Part shown: in pieces, positions 1 to 12,700 of the stretch
Position numbering within the stretch: position 1 is the first letter of the stretch
Layout: the number at the start of each line of letters is the position of its first letter
Assembly: GCF_001411555.2 (NCBI RefSeq)
Contig: NC_049914.1
Span: forward strand, 15,268,798-15,332,797
Reading direction: 5' to 3'
Source of the DNA: Juglans regia
Lineage: Eukaryota > Streptophyta > Magnoliopsida > Fagales > Juglandaceae
Length of the DNA stretch: 64,000 nucleotides
Translations under genes and position numbers: made by a program
The notes under the pieces: generated by a model
Database searches by the model: none
Told to the model about the DNA's origin: nothing
What the model saw: only the letters and a program-made list of their open reading frames with translations

Positions 1-3000
1 GGTGCGAGACTCCATGTTTATAGATTAAAATGTGATTTGGTATAAAAGAGGGTTACAGCGGAAAACATAAATCTTATAATAAAAATGCCTCTCGTACGTT
101 TAAAAACTCGTGCCTAGACTTCCGTGCTCTTTCCCATGGGCCGTGTCCGTCCTGATCATGCAGTTCCTGTGGGGGGAGGGACATGCATAAAAACAAAAAT
201 GAGTCGAAGACTCGTAAGCATTACTTCATGCGGTTAAAATATAACAACATAGGTTTTCATTCATGCATTCATCACTCGTACATACTATTACGTGCATGCA
301 TGCGTGCTTACGTGCGTTCGTTTGAAAACTTCACTGGACGAGGTTTTTCCCTTTTAAGCAAGGGCATCCTCTTCGTAAAACGTTTCTCCTGTCAGTGCTT
401 TCATTTCTTCAAGAGTTCGTGCGTGTTTACGTGAATGTGTGCGTTTATTTGAAAACGTCACTGGACGGGGCTTTTCTTTTTAAAAGGTTTTCCTTTCTTC
501 AAAACATGTCCCCCGTCAGTGCCTTCATTTCTTAAAGGTTCGTGCGTTCGTACGTGCATGCATACATCCATTCGTTCTTATCACTTTCATAGGCCAGTAC
601 ACACTGTTACGCCCCGTGTGTTTGGAGTTAGCAGTCTTCCTTTGGACCCGGATTCTGCCCGTGGCCACGGGTTGGGAATCCTTTTTCATAGGGGCAGCAC
701 TAGGTGCACTTCCAGTACTACTTACCCGGTATTGCAATCTGCCCATTCATTGGTACCCTTTCATTCGTTCATGTGGCCGTTACGTATTTTCATACATTCA
801 TACTTTCATTTCTTTCTTTCTTGCTTTTCATTCATGTGTTCATGTCAGCTCGAAAGAGCTGGAGCTTTCATTCAATTCATTATTTCATTTAACAGTCCTT
901 TCTTTTCATGAGAAAACATTTCTTTTCGTTAGAAAACATCGTTTGGGGCGTAAGCCCGAAAATCGTCTTTTCGTCTTTTAGTTCATTTCAGTCCTATCCT
1001 TTCTTTAACAGTTCGTTCGTGGAAAACTTCATTTAAGAACATACATGGGCTTAAACATCAGCTTTCGTGGCATCCCATAAGCGTCACCTTGAACGTCGTC
1101 AAGCATGGCATCCACGAGCATCACCTCGTGGCGCACATGAGAGCGTCGGTTCGTAGGATTCACAAAAGCATCCGTTGTCATGCCTTTCATGCATCTTCAT
1201 CATTTTATGGAGTTTCTCAAAAAATATCTACAATAGATACAGCATATAGTCATTCATTCACATGCGTACAATTAATACTTTGGGTGCGTAAACAAGGGCT
1301 GCCAAGGAGGGGCCATACATACTTATACCTTTGAACACTTAGCATTTTCTTTCTTAAAACGTCTTTAGTCTTTTCTTAAAGCGTCATAAAGGAAAAGCTT
1401 TCGTTTTCATTTTTTTTTATCTTATAAAGACTCTAGATGAGTATGAACGTAACACTTACCTAAACTCCATGCTATTTGCATGTCATTCAGTCCATTCATG
1501 TGCTTGTCAGATGGCAACCTACATGCATACACATACCTTAGTGTCATTCTATCTAATGCATAAAGAACTTGAACTATAAATAGAACTACGATATACTGGG
1601 AACACTCTCCTTCTATCTCATGCACTTACATGCCCTTTACTATGTTAAATCCTTAGGGGACCACTTACGGTCACCACATCTTCCAACTCAAGGTCTTGTC
1701 TCGAGTGCTCATCCACTAAAGTGAACTCATTATTCACTTTAGGATTAAGACACTAAAACATTCGTCTTACTCTTCTTACAACCACATTCGACGCATGATT
1801 TCGTCCGATGGAATCACACATCTCAATCCCAACGATGCATCCGTCACTATCTTCATGCATCTTAGCCCATACTAAATCCCCATTCCCATCCATACAAGCA
1901 CACGGCTCTAAGCCAACTCTAAGGCTCAAGTATCGTGTAATTGTACTTAGGACAGATTACCCATTACATATGGTGAATTCGTCTGACACATGTGTCTAAC
2001 CAGATTACACATGTACCTTTTCCCTTTATCACCTAAGATCAACATATAACATGTTGATCACCTGCTCGTAGGGACAAGGGCCATACTCTGATACCAATCT
2101 TCTCTTAACTTGGCTAGCATGACTCTTTACGCTACCCGTCCCTTTTGACAGTTCATCCCAACACTTAACACGACAAGACTCCATTCACAACTACGCCTTA
2201 TGTCACATCACATAGCCCGAGATTCCCCCAGAGCTACACTTTGACCTTGTCGCGTTACCCAACATTCTACTACGTCAACTCTTAACTCATCACAAGTACG
2301 GTTCCTCACGTACTCCCATCACATCGTGACCTCTCGTCACGTTCCCGTTACGCCATTCCTACACTCTAACACTTCACCCATCATAAGCATGACTTCCAAT
2401 AACCACGTCACTTCGTGACGTTGCCCAGTCATGCTTCTACTGCGTACTCTTACACTTGTTCCACTACTTCGCCCATCACAAGCACGACTGTCAGTAGTCA
2501 TGTCACTTCGTGACATTCCTCAGTCATGCTTCCGTTGCGCACTCTTATACTTGTTCTGCTACTTCACGCATACTCTTAACCATAAGTCCATCATAGTGAC
2601 ACTTGTCACCTCATACTACAGGCTAAGCCATAACTACTTCGGGACACTGTTCCACAGTTCCCGACACTATCTATCACTTTCCACGTCTATCAATCACATA
2701 ACCATCCTTATCTCTACGACACGCCACATGGAGTGTCGCTACCACGTGGAGTACACTCCACGTATATTCCCTTCATACATACCATGCCACATCACCACTT
2801 TGGCATACCCGCCATATGGTACATCACTATATCACATGGAGTACACTCCTTGTATACTCCGTCCACATGCATTACGCCACATCACCATTATGGCATGTCC
2901 GCCACATGGTGCATCACTCCACTACATGGAATACACTTTGCATATACTCCATGCACGTTACGCCACATCACCATTATGGCATATCCGCCACATGATGCGT

Positions 3001-4333
3001 CACTCCACTACATGGAATACACTCTGCATATATTTCATGCACGTTACGCCACATCACCACTATGGCATACACGCCATATGGTGCGTCATTCCACTACATG
3101 GAATACACTTTGCATATACTCTATGTACGTTACGCCACATCACCATTATGGCATATCCGCCACATGATGCGTCACTCCACTACATGGAATACACTCTGCA
3201 TATATTCCATGCACGTTAAGTCACATCACCACTATGGCATACACGCCATATGGTGCGTCACTCCACTACATGGAATACACTTTGCATATACTCCATGCAC
3301 GTTACGCTACATCACCACTATGGCATACCCGCCATATGGTGCATCTCACCATCACATGGAGTACATTCCACTTGTACTCCCTGCATATACAACACGCCAC
3401 ATCACCATTATGGCATACACGCCATATGGTGCATCGTCCACCACAGAGTACATTCCACATGTACTCCTTTTTACACGCACTACACCACTGAGTAAACTCC
3501 ACTTGTACTCATCCCGTTCCACAATACGCCAGGAGGGTATATTTTACATATACTCTCCTTGTCTCACATTATGCCACACACAAAGTACACACAGTGTGTA
3601 CTATTCCCATTCCACATGCCACATCACCATTATGGCATATCCGCCACATGGTGCATTACTCCACTATACGGAGTACATTCCACATGTACTCCCTTCACAT
3701 ATACACTACGCCACATACACATAGAGTACACTCAGTGTGTACTGTTTCCATTCAACATACACCACGCCACTATTACTGCACATGTTCCCCAATCACACTA
3801 CATGGCACAGTCCACAACACAGATATGCCCAACTTTCACTATACAGAATGCCAAACACTTCGTTATACAACACCACATCACAATACCAACAGCACAGTCC
3901 ACAACCTAGTCAACTAATCAATATCTAACATAAATACGAGGGACAGAGAGTTATACCATCGACGGGATAACCCGTGCATTGCTCGTTGACCGTCATAGCC
4001 GATGATGTCGGAAGTATCGTATGTGGCGGCTAACTCACGTACAGTGACTGTTTAGGCATTTGTATAGCTAGGTGTGGTCTTGGAAGGTCTCACGATGGCC
4101 TTGTGATGATGGCAAAGAGCATAACACGGCGGATCTAGCCTTGTACAGTGGCGGTCAATCACACGCAGTGACTGTCCATCACAAGCAGTGGTTACCCACC
4201 ACATAAAGTAATGGTTTGGACCTAGGGCTCGGCTAAGGGAGGTGAGGTGGATCTCGTGGTGGCGTCGAGGTGGCGCCACGATGGCGGATCTGGCCATACC
4301 GTGGAGGAGAAGTCATGGGAGAGAGTGTGCTTT
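1..4333 (-). mobile_element. Giant LTR of Gypsy family A, copy A1 (truncated)
   Basis: This stretch aligns by eye, almost end to end, with 4438-7857. Shared blocks include the start (GGTGCGAGACTCC), the GTGGCCACGGGTTGG block near 660-690, the tandem-repeat zone near 2.7-3.7 kb and the GC-rich part near 4.0-4.3 kb. The minus strand is chosen because inverted copy A3 carries a primer-binding site just after its plus-strand end. The window starts inside the copy, so about 100 bp of the LTR 3' end is missing. At 4333 the homology stops abruptly and the next copy begins, so about 1.2 kb of the LTR 5' end is absent. No gene is supported here; the open frames in the repeat zone are by-products. Confidence 0.75.
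2874..3390. repeat. 86-bp tandem repeat array inside LTR A1
   Basis: The motif ACGCCACATCACC recurs at 2874, 2960, 3046, 3132, 3218 (altered) and 3304. That is exactly every 86 bp for six units, with looser related units on both sides (about 2.7-3.7 kb). Because 86 is not a multiple of three, all frames stay open for long runs and spell His/Tyr-rich repetitive peptides, which I do not regard as genes. Copy A2 has a less regular version (spacings about 90, 135 and 132 bp near 6708-7065) and A3 has fewer units, so the array varies in length between LTR copies. Confidence 0.9.
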
Positions 4334-7300
4334 TGTAACGCCCGTCCTTGTGGTGGAACTTTTTCTAAAATATTTTTTTATAAAAAGGACGACGGGAATT
4401 ACCGTCCTGTTTAAAACTTTTCACTTGCATCCCCAGGGTGCGAGACTCCACGTTTATAAATAAAATGTGCTTTGATAATAAAAGAGGGTTACAGCGGAAA
4501 ACATAAATCTTATAATAAAAAGGCATCTCGTACGTTTAAAACTCGAGCCTAGACTTCCGTGCTCTTCCCCATGGGCCGTGTTCGTTCCGATTGTGCAGTT
4601 CCTGTGGGGGAGGGACATGCATAAAAACTAAAATGAGTCGAAGACTCGTAGGCATTACTTCATACGGTTAAAAGATAACAACATAGGTTTTCATTCATGC
4701 ATTCATCATTCGTACATACTATTACGTGCGTGCCTACGTGTCTTGTGTGCACTCAAAACGTAACTGGACGGGACTTTTCTTTCGAAAGGATTTTCTTTAT
4801 TTAAAACGTGTCCCCCGTCAGTGCCTTCATTTCTTCAAGAGTCCATGCTCTTGTGCTCTTGTGCATACATGTGCATTCGTGCGTGCGTGCGTACATCCAT
4901 TCTTTCTTATCGCTTTCATAGGCTAGTACACACAATTACGCCCCATATGTTTGGGGTTAGCGATCTTCTTTTGGACCCGGATTCCGCCCGTGGCCACGGG
5001 TTGGAAATCCCTATTCATAGGGGGCAGCACTGGGTGCACTTCCAGCACTACTTACCCCGCATTGCAATCTGCCCATTCATCGGTACCCTTTTTATTAATG
5101 TCATGTGGCCGTTACGTATCTTCATACATTCATGCTTTCATTTCTTTCTTTCTTGCATTTTATTCGTTCATTCATGTCAGCTCTAGAGAGCTGGAACTTT
5201 CATTCAGTTCATTCTTTCATTTAACAGTCCTTTCTTTTTATGAGAAAACATTTCTTTTCGTGAGAAAATATCGTTTGGGGCGTAAGCCCGAAAATGGTCT
5301 TTTCGTTTTTCAATTTCATTTCAGCTCTATCCTCACCTTGAACGCCGTCAATCATGGCATCCACGAGCGTCACCTCGTGGCGCACATGAGAGCGTCGGTT
5401 CGTAGGATTCACAAAAGCATCCGCTCTTATGCCTTTCATGCATCTTCATCAATTTATGGATTTTTCTTAAAAAATACATACAATAGATACAGCGTATAGT
5501 CATCCATTCACATGCATACAATTAATACTTTGGGTGCATAAACAGGGACTGTCAAGGAGGGGCCGTACATACTTATACTTTTGAACATTTAACATTTTCT
5601 TTCTTAAAACGTCTTTAGTCTTTTCGTGAGCATTTTAAAGGAGAAGCGTTTCTTGTATCTTTGAGAACTCTAGAAGAGTATGAACGTAAAACTTACTTGG
5701 ACTCCATGCTACTTGCATGTCATTCAGTCCATTCACGTGCTTGTCAGATGGCAACCTATATGCATACACATAACCTTAGCATCATTCTCAATGTAATGCA
5801 TAAGTAACTTAAACTATAAATAGAACTACGCTATACTTAGAACACTCTCCTTCTATCCCGTGCACTTACGTGCCCTTCACTATGTTAAACCCTTCGAGGA
5901 CCACTTACGGTCACCACAACTTCCAACTCAAAGTCTTGTCTCGAGTGCTCATCCACTAAAGTGAACCCCTTATTCACCTTAGGATTAAGACACTAGGACA
6001 TTCGTTTTACTCTTCTTACAACCACATTCGACGCATGATTCCGACCGATGGAATCACACATCTCAATCCTAACGATGCATCCGTCATTACCTTCATGCAT
6101 CTTGGCCCACACTAAATCCTCATTCCCATCCATACAAGACACATGGCTCTAACCCAACTCTGAGGGTTAAGCACCGTGCAACTATGCTCTTGACAGATTA
6201 CCCATTACATATGGTGAATCCGTCCGACACGTGTCTCTCACCATGTTACACAGGTACCTTACCTCTTTATCACCTAAGATCAACGTATATAACACGTTGA
6301 TCACCTACTCGTAGGGACAAGGGCCATACTCCGATACCAATATTCTCTTAACCCGGCTAGCATGACTCTTCACGCTACCCGTCCCTTTTGACAGTTCATC
6401 CCAACACTTAACACGACAAGACTCCATTCATAACTACGTTTCATGTCACGTTATATAGCCCAAGATTGCTCCAGGGCTACACTGTGATCTTGTCGTGTTA
6501 CCTAGCATTCTACTACATCACTCCTGACTCATCACGAGTACGGTTCCTCACGTACTCCCGTCACATCGTGACATCTCATCACGTTCCCGTTACGCCATTC
6601 CTACCCTTTAATACTTCACCCATCATAAGCATGACTTTCAATAACCATGTTACTTCATGATGTTGCCCAATCATGCTTCCGCTGCGTACTCTTACACTTA
6701 TTCCACTACGACACATCACTACTATGGCATTCCTACCATATGGTGCATCACCATATCACATGGAGTACACTCCTCGTATACTCCCTTCATACACACTACG
6801 ACACATCACCACTATGGCATGCACGCCATATGGTGCATCTCACCATCTCATGGAGTACATTCTATTTGTACTCCCCACATATACCATGCCCCACATAGAG
6901 TACACTCATCGTGTACTCCCTTCATACACACTACGGCACATCACCACTATGGCATACACGCCATATGGTACATCATCCACCACATAGAGTACATTCCTCA
7001 TGTACTCCTCTTACACGTACTACACCACTGAGTACACTCCACTTGTACTCCCTTCATACATAGTACGACATATCACCATTATGGCGTACCCTCCATATGG
7101 TGCATCTCACCATCACATGGAGTACATTCCATTTGTATTCCCTACATATACAACACGCCACATGCACACAAAGTACACTCAGTGTGCATTGTATCCATTC
7201 CACATACACCACTCCCCCATTACTGCACATGTTCCCCAAATCACACTACGTGGCACAGTCCACAACGCTTCACATCTACACCCAACACATCACAGTACAC

Positions 7301-9050
7301 TACACGGCACAATACACCTCCATACAATACAGATAAACCCAACACTTCACTACACAGAATGCCCAACACTTCATCACACAATACCACATCAAGATATCCC
7401 AACTCCATTAATACAAATAGCACAGTCCACAACCTAGTCAACTAATCAATATCTAACATAATTACGAGGGATAGAGGGTTATACCATCGACGGGATAACC
7501 TGTGCGTTGCTCGTTGACCGTCATAGCCGATGATGTCGGAAGAGTCGTACGTGGCGGCTAACTCACGTACGGTGACTGTTTAGGTGTTTGGATAGCTAGG
7601 TGTGGTCTTGGAAAGGCTCGTGATGGCCTTGTGATGATGGCAAGGGGCATAACATGGCGGATCTAGCCATGTACAGTGGCGGTCAATCACACGCAGTGAC
7701 TGTCCATCACGTGCAGTGGTTACCCACCACATAAAGTGATGGTTTGGGCCTAGGGCTTAGCTAAGGGAGGTGCGGTGAATCTCGTGGTGGCACCACGGTG
7801 GCAGATCTGGCCATACCGTGGAGGAGAAGCCATGGGAGAGTGAGAGAGAGTGTGCTCTCATGGGTGGCAGATCGGGGCCAATGGAGGTCGGGTTGGCTTG
7901 GTGGAGGCCTGAGGAGGCTGTACATGGCGGTCATCAGCCATGGGTGGCGGTGCATGGTGGTGCACGGCGTGCAACCCGTGCGTGAGAGGGGGAGAAGCCG
8001 TGAGGTAGAGGAGGGGGGTTTCTGGCCATGGGTCACATGGAGGAGCTCGGGGAGGAGCCATGGTGTTGCTAGGCGGCCGTGCGTGTGTGTGTGCGACGGA
8101 GGGGAGGTGGTTGCATAATAGAGGCCAAGCTCACTGGGGAGTGGTGGCCGGTGGTAGAGGAAGCTGTCGAGGGAGTGGTGGCATACGGGTTGTGCAGTTC
8201 TGAAATGGAGAAAGGGAGAGCGTGAGGGGGAGAAATTGGCATGGATGGACTCGCCGGAGGGAGAGCAAGCCATTGGTGCCGGCGGTGAGGAAGGGTGACG
8301 CACGGCGGCGCCGGGTTGAGGCCTTAAGCCGTTCGGCGTAGGTGGATCGCGTACTGCGTACGCCAAAGGAGAGAGGGAGGAGAGAGAGGGTTACGGGGAA
8401 ATGAGAGGGAAAAGAGAGGGGTCTGGGTATTTAACCCAGTCCTTTCGTCTGGGGATCCTCACAACGATCTAATGACGAGGAATTAAAATACTGATTTGAA
8501 GATGCATAAAATATTAACTTAATTAAAAGCACTTAGAGGAATTAAGGTAAATATTATTTTAAACAAACTTTAGTTTATAAAATAATATTCTTCTTCATTA
8601 ATAAAATGATGAAGTCTCACTTAACATATTTAAAAGGGTTAAACCATTTAATTAATAAAAGTTCTCAACATAATTTAAATATCATAATATCTTAAATAAT
8701 TGAAATCATTGTAATAATAATATTAAAATGATTTCCGGCAATTATAATATTTTTGGAGCTCTTCAATAATATTATGATTGTCGTATTTAAGATCAAATCT
8801 TAATTCAATAATGATGGAAATACTCCTTATAAATATTTCCAGCATATTTAAAACACTGGACGTGCCCTAGAAGTCACACGATATCTTTCGAGACACGCCA
8901 TCATGGTTCGGCACGCATAACGTGGCTCGCAGTCGCTAGTGAGAAAGGCAGATGATCACATAATCTCTGCCTTTGGGATTTGCTTACGTTATCAAGACAA
9001 AACATACGTCAGAAAAATAAGCGTATGTAAGAAGAAGGAGCTGGGTATCA
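4334..9050 (-). mobile_element. Giant LTR of Gypsy family A, copy A2 (complete, 4,717 bp)
   Basis: On the minus strand the unit starts TGATACCCAGCTCC at 9050 and ends GGGCGTTACA at 4334, so it has canonical TG...CA ends. It matches A3 (9796-14164) in inverted orientation throughout. Examples are the AT-rich block 8480-8860 against 10000-10340, and the terminal GTAACG(C/A)CCGTCCTTGTG sequence at 4335 against 14143-14163. No PBS or polypurine tract lies beside it and the flanks (GCTTT left, CAATA right) do not match, so it is a solo or rearranged LTR. The GC-rich segment 7540-8430 has a long Pro/Ser/His-rich open frame that I do not count as a gene. Such length is typical only of a few Gypsy lineages. 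Confidence 0.8.
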
Positions 9051-9599
9051 CAATAGTATTGAATTTACTATAGTCTATATAAGTTCTAAAATTTTTATAT
9101 GAGTATATATGGTCAAATGTGTAAAAATGTATTTACAAAAATAATATATATTATAATTTATTATGCCAAAAATGTATTTATATATATATCAAAAGTATGT
9201 TTATATTAATAACTAAATATTAATATTTATGTTTAAGATTACAATTTTATGTTATATTAATGTTATATTATAAGATTAAAATTTTATATTACATTAATTA
9301 GAGATTTAGGATATAATATAATATAAAGAATTATAAATATATATACATGCCCGGTTCGCCTTAAACCAGTTTTCAAAATATGAAAACCGGTACCGCACCG
9401 ATTTTGGTTCTTAAGAACTAGTATCGCACCAGACTGCTTACAAACCAGACCAAATTGACATGTCTGATCTAATTCAACCGATTTTTCTTTTTGTTTTACA
9501 CCCCTACTGCTCCTTCCAGTCTATGATTTGTATCGGTTTCTCCTCGTAAATGAGACTCAATTGTAGTGGAACCAGATTTGGATCAATTAATCGAGGTTA
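9051..9599. other. AT-rich spacer between inverted LTR arms
   Basis: Low-complexity AT-rich DNA with TATATA runs (about 9105-9340). No gene, RNA or element terminus was recognised. With the integrase remnant to its right it forms the loop of the A2/A3 inverted repeat. Confidence 0.6.
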
Positions 9600-9795
9600 C
9601 TGGTTCTCGAAACTTTTCCTTACTAAGGAAATGTGGAATACGTTGTGGATCCCTTCATATTCTGCTATTAACGCAACTCGGTACGCTACTTGGCTGACCT
9701 TTTCCATTACCTGGTACTGTCCAACGTACCTTAGGCTTAATTTCCCTTTCATCCCAAACCTCTTAACACCATTCATAGGTGATACCTTGAGGTAC
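9600..9795 (-). pseudogene. Gypsy integrase C-terminal fragment
   Basis: On the minus strand this reads KVSPMNGVKRFGMKGKLSLR, continuing through a (Y/R)VGQY...VAYRVAL...IHNVFHISLV pattern. This is the signature of the integrase C-terminal region of plant Ty3/Gypsy elements. The coding homology starts exactly where LTR A3 begins, so the A3 element appears to have inserted into an older Gypsy integrase. Only about 65 codons remain. The matching upstream half is not found on the far side of A3, where the sequence is rearranged. Confidence 0.8.
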
Positions 9796-12700
9796 TGTAA
9801 CACCTCACTCCTTCCTTCTTACGTACGCTTCTTTTTTTCTGACGTAAGCAAATTCTGAGAACAAAAATTATGTAACATTCTGCCATTCTCTCTAAGGACT
9901 GCGAGCCTCATCATGCATGTCGAATCCTGATGGTGTGTTTCAAAAGATATTAGATGACTTCTAAGGCATGCCTAGTGTTTTAAATGTACTGAAAATATTT
10001 ATAAGGAGTATTTCCAGTGTTATTGAACTAAGTTTAATTTTAAATACGACAATTATAATATTCTTGAACTGCTATAAAAATATTATAATTGTCGGAAATC
10101 ATTTTAATAATATTATTAAAATGATTTCAGTTATTTAAAATATTATGGGATTTGAATTATGTTGAAAACTCTAATTTATTTAAATGATTTTATTCTTTTA
10201 AATATATTAAATAAGACTTCATCATTTTATTAATGATGAAGAAATATTATTTTATAAACTAAAGTTTAGTTTAAATAATATTCTACCTTAATTCCTCTTA
10301 GTGCTTTTAATTAAGTTAATTTTACGCATTTTCAAATCAATGTTTTAATTCCCTATCGTTAGATCATTTTGTAGATCCCTAGACGTTGAGTTTTAGAATA
10401 AAACCCCAGCCCCTCTTCCTTCTCCCTCACTTTTCCCTCCTCCCTCTCTCTCTTCCCTCTCTCCACGGTAGCCTCCCCTCCCACCGGCCATCCTCCTCCA
10501 ACGAGCTCTGCCTCCATCGTGCAGCCCTCCCTCTCCTTTCCATGGTAAGCAGCCGAAATGGGTTTTTACCCATTTCTCCTCCTTGCGCTGCCATATGCGA
10601 CCACCCACGGCCACCAAGTACCGCCATGAACTTCTCTTTCCTTCCCCCTTCCTCCTCCACTTGACCCGAGGCCGACAACCTCTCTCCACTACACGGGCTT
10701 TCTCCCTCACTCACACACGGGTTCTCCCTGTCCACCACTGTACACAGCCACCCACGGCGTTTGACCGCCATCTCCAGCCTCCTCCAGCCACCACCAACAC
10801 ATCCCAACCACCCTTGGCCCCAATCTACCATCCATGCATGCACACTCTCCCTCACTTTCTCTCACGGGATCTCTCCCCCTCACACACGGCCAGTTTCCTC
10901 TCCACCACCATGAACCGTTGTGCCACCACCACCGAGCCTCCACGGCTCCACCAGCAGCCTCCCTTGACCTCCCTTAGCCGAACCCTAGGTCCAAACCAAC
11001 ACTTTATGTGGTGGGTAGCCACTACACGTGATGAACAGCCACTGCGTGTGGCTGATCGCCACTGTACACGGCTAGATCCGCCGTGTTACCCTCCTTGCCA
11101 CCACCACAAGGCCACCACGAGCTCTTCCAAGACCACACTTAGCTATCCAAATGCCCAAACAGCCACCGTATGTGGGTTAGCCGCCACGTACGACGCTTTC
11201 GACATCATCGGCCGTGACGATCAGGTTATCCCGTCAATGGTATAACCCTTTATCCCTTATTATTTATGTTAGATGTTAATTAGCTGATTAGGTTGTGGAC
11301 TGTGCTGTTAGTATTGTGGAGTTCACTGTATTGGGATGTTCTGTGTAGTGAAGTGTTGGGCGTATCTGTGTAGTGTGCAGTGAAGTGTTGTGGACTGTGC
11401 TGTGATGTGAAGCGTGGTTGTGGAGTACGTGTTGTAATGGTGGCATGGCGTTGTGTGGAACTAGAAGAGTACATGCAGAGTGTACTCTGTGTGGCGTAGA
11501 GTGTGTGAAGGGAGTGAACGCGGAGTGTACTCCATGTAGTGGAGTGATACACCATACGACGGGTATGCCGTAGTGGTGATGTGGCGTAACTTGTATGAAG
11601 GGAGTACACGAGAAGTGTACTCCATGTAGTGGAGCAATGCACCATGTGGCGCGTATGCCGTAATGGTGATAGGTCGCAACGTGTGAGAATGAGTATACGT
11701 GGAGTGTACTCCACGAGGCAGCGACACTCCGTGTGGCATGTCGCAGAGATAAGGATGGTTGTGTGATTGATGGGCGTGGAACATGATGAATAGTGTCAAA
11801 AACTGTGGAACAGTGTCCCGAAATAGCTATGATGTGGCCTGTAGTCTGAGGTGACAGGTGTCACCGTAATTGACTTATGGCTGGGAGTATGGGTGGAGTA
11901 GAATAACAAGTGTAAGAGTGCATAGCGGAAGCATGACTGGGGAATGTCACGAAGTGACATGGTTACCAGCAGTCGGGTGAGGAGTTAGTGTAGGAAGTGC
12001 ACAACAAGATCGTGATGAGATGTCACGATGTGAGAGGAGTACTTGAGGAACCGTACTCGTGATGAGTTAGTAGTTGGCGTAAGAATGACATAGTGGGATG
12101 TCAGGTGATGTGACAAGGTCACGGTATAGCTTGGGAGTAGTCTCGAGCTATATGACGTGACATAAGGCGTAGTTGTGAACAGAGTTTTGTCATGTTAAGT
12201 GTTGGGATGAACTGTCAAAAGGGACGGGTAGCATGAAGAGTCATGCTAGCCGGGTTAAGAGAGGGTTGGTATGAGAGTATGACGCTTATCCCTACAAGCA
12301 TGTGATCAACGTGTTATATGTTGGTCTTAAGTGATAAAGGGGTAAGGTACATGTGTAATTTGGTGAGACACATGTACCGGACAGATTCACAGTACGTAAT
12401 GGGTAATTTGTCCTAAGCATGGTTGCACGGTGCTTAAGCCTCAGAGTTGGCTTAGAGCCGTGTGGCATGTATGGATAGGGATGAGGATTTAGTATGAGCT
12501 AAGGTGCATGAAGGTAGTGACAGGTGTATTGTCTAGGATTGGGATACGTGACTCCTTCGGTCGGATGTGGTCGGATGTGGTCAATAGGAAGAGTAAGATG
12601 AAGGTCTTAGTGTCTTAATCCTAAGGTGAATCATGGGTTCACTTTAGTATATGGGCACTCGAGGTAAGAACGTCGAGTTTGGAAGAGATAGTGACTGTAA

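Noticed and set aside
2431..3724. Long overlapping open frames encoding His/Tyr/Ile-rich repetitive proteins
   Set aside because: They follow from the 86-bp tandem repeat with few stops in any frame. There is no domain, the copies A2 and A3 do not preserve a frame, and the region is LTR interior.
7761..8366. 201-codon Pro/Ser-rich minus-strand open frame (and the mirror frames at 10386-11245)
   Set aside because: A GC-rich LTR segment. Frames are not conserved between A2 and A3, and composition rather than selection explains the lack of stops.
9051..9550. Possible MITE or promoter in the AT-rich spacer
   Set aside because: Only low-complexity TATA runs; no inverted termini or duplications were found.
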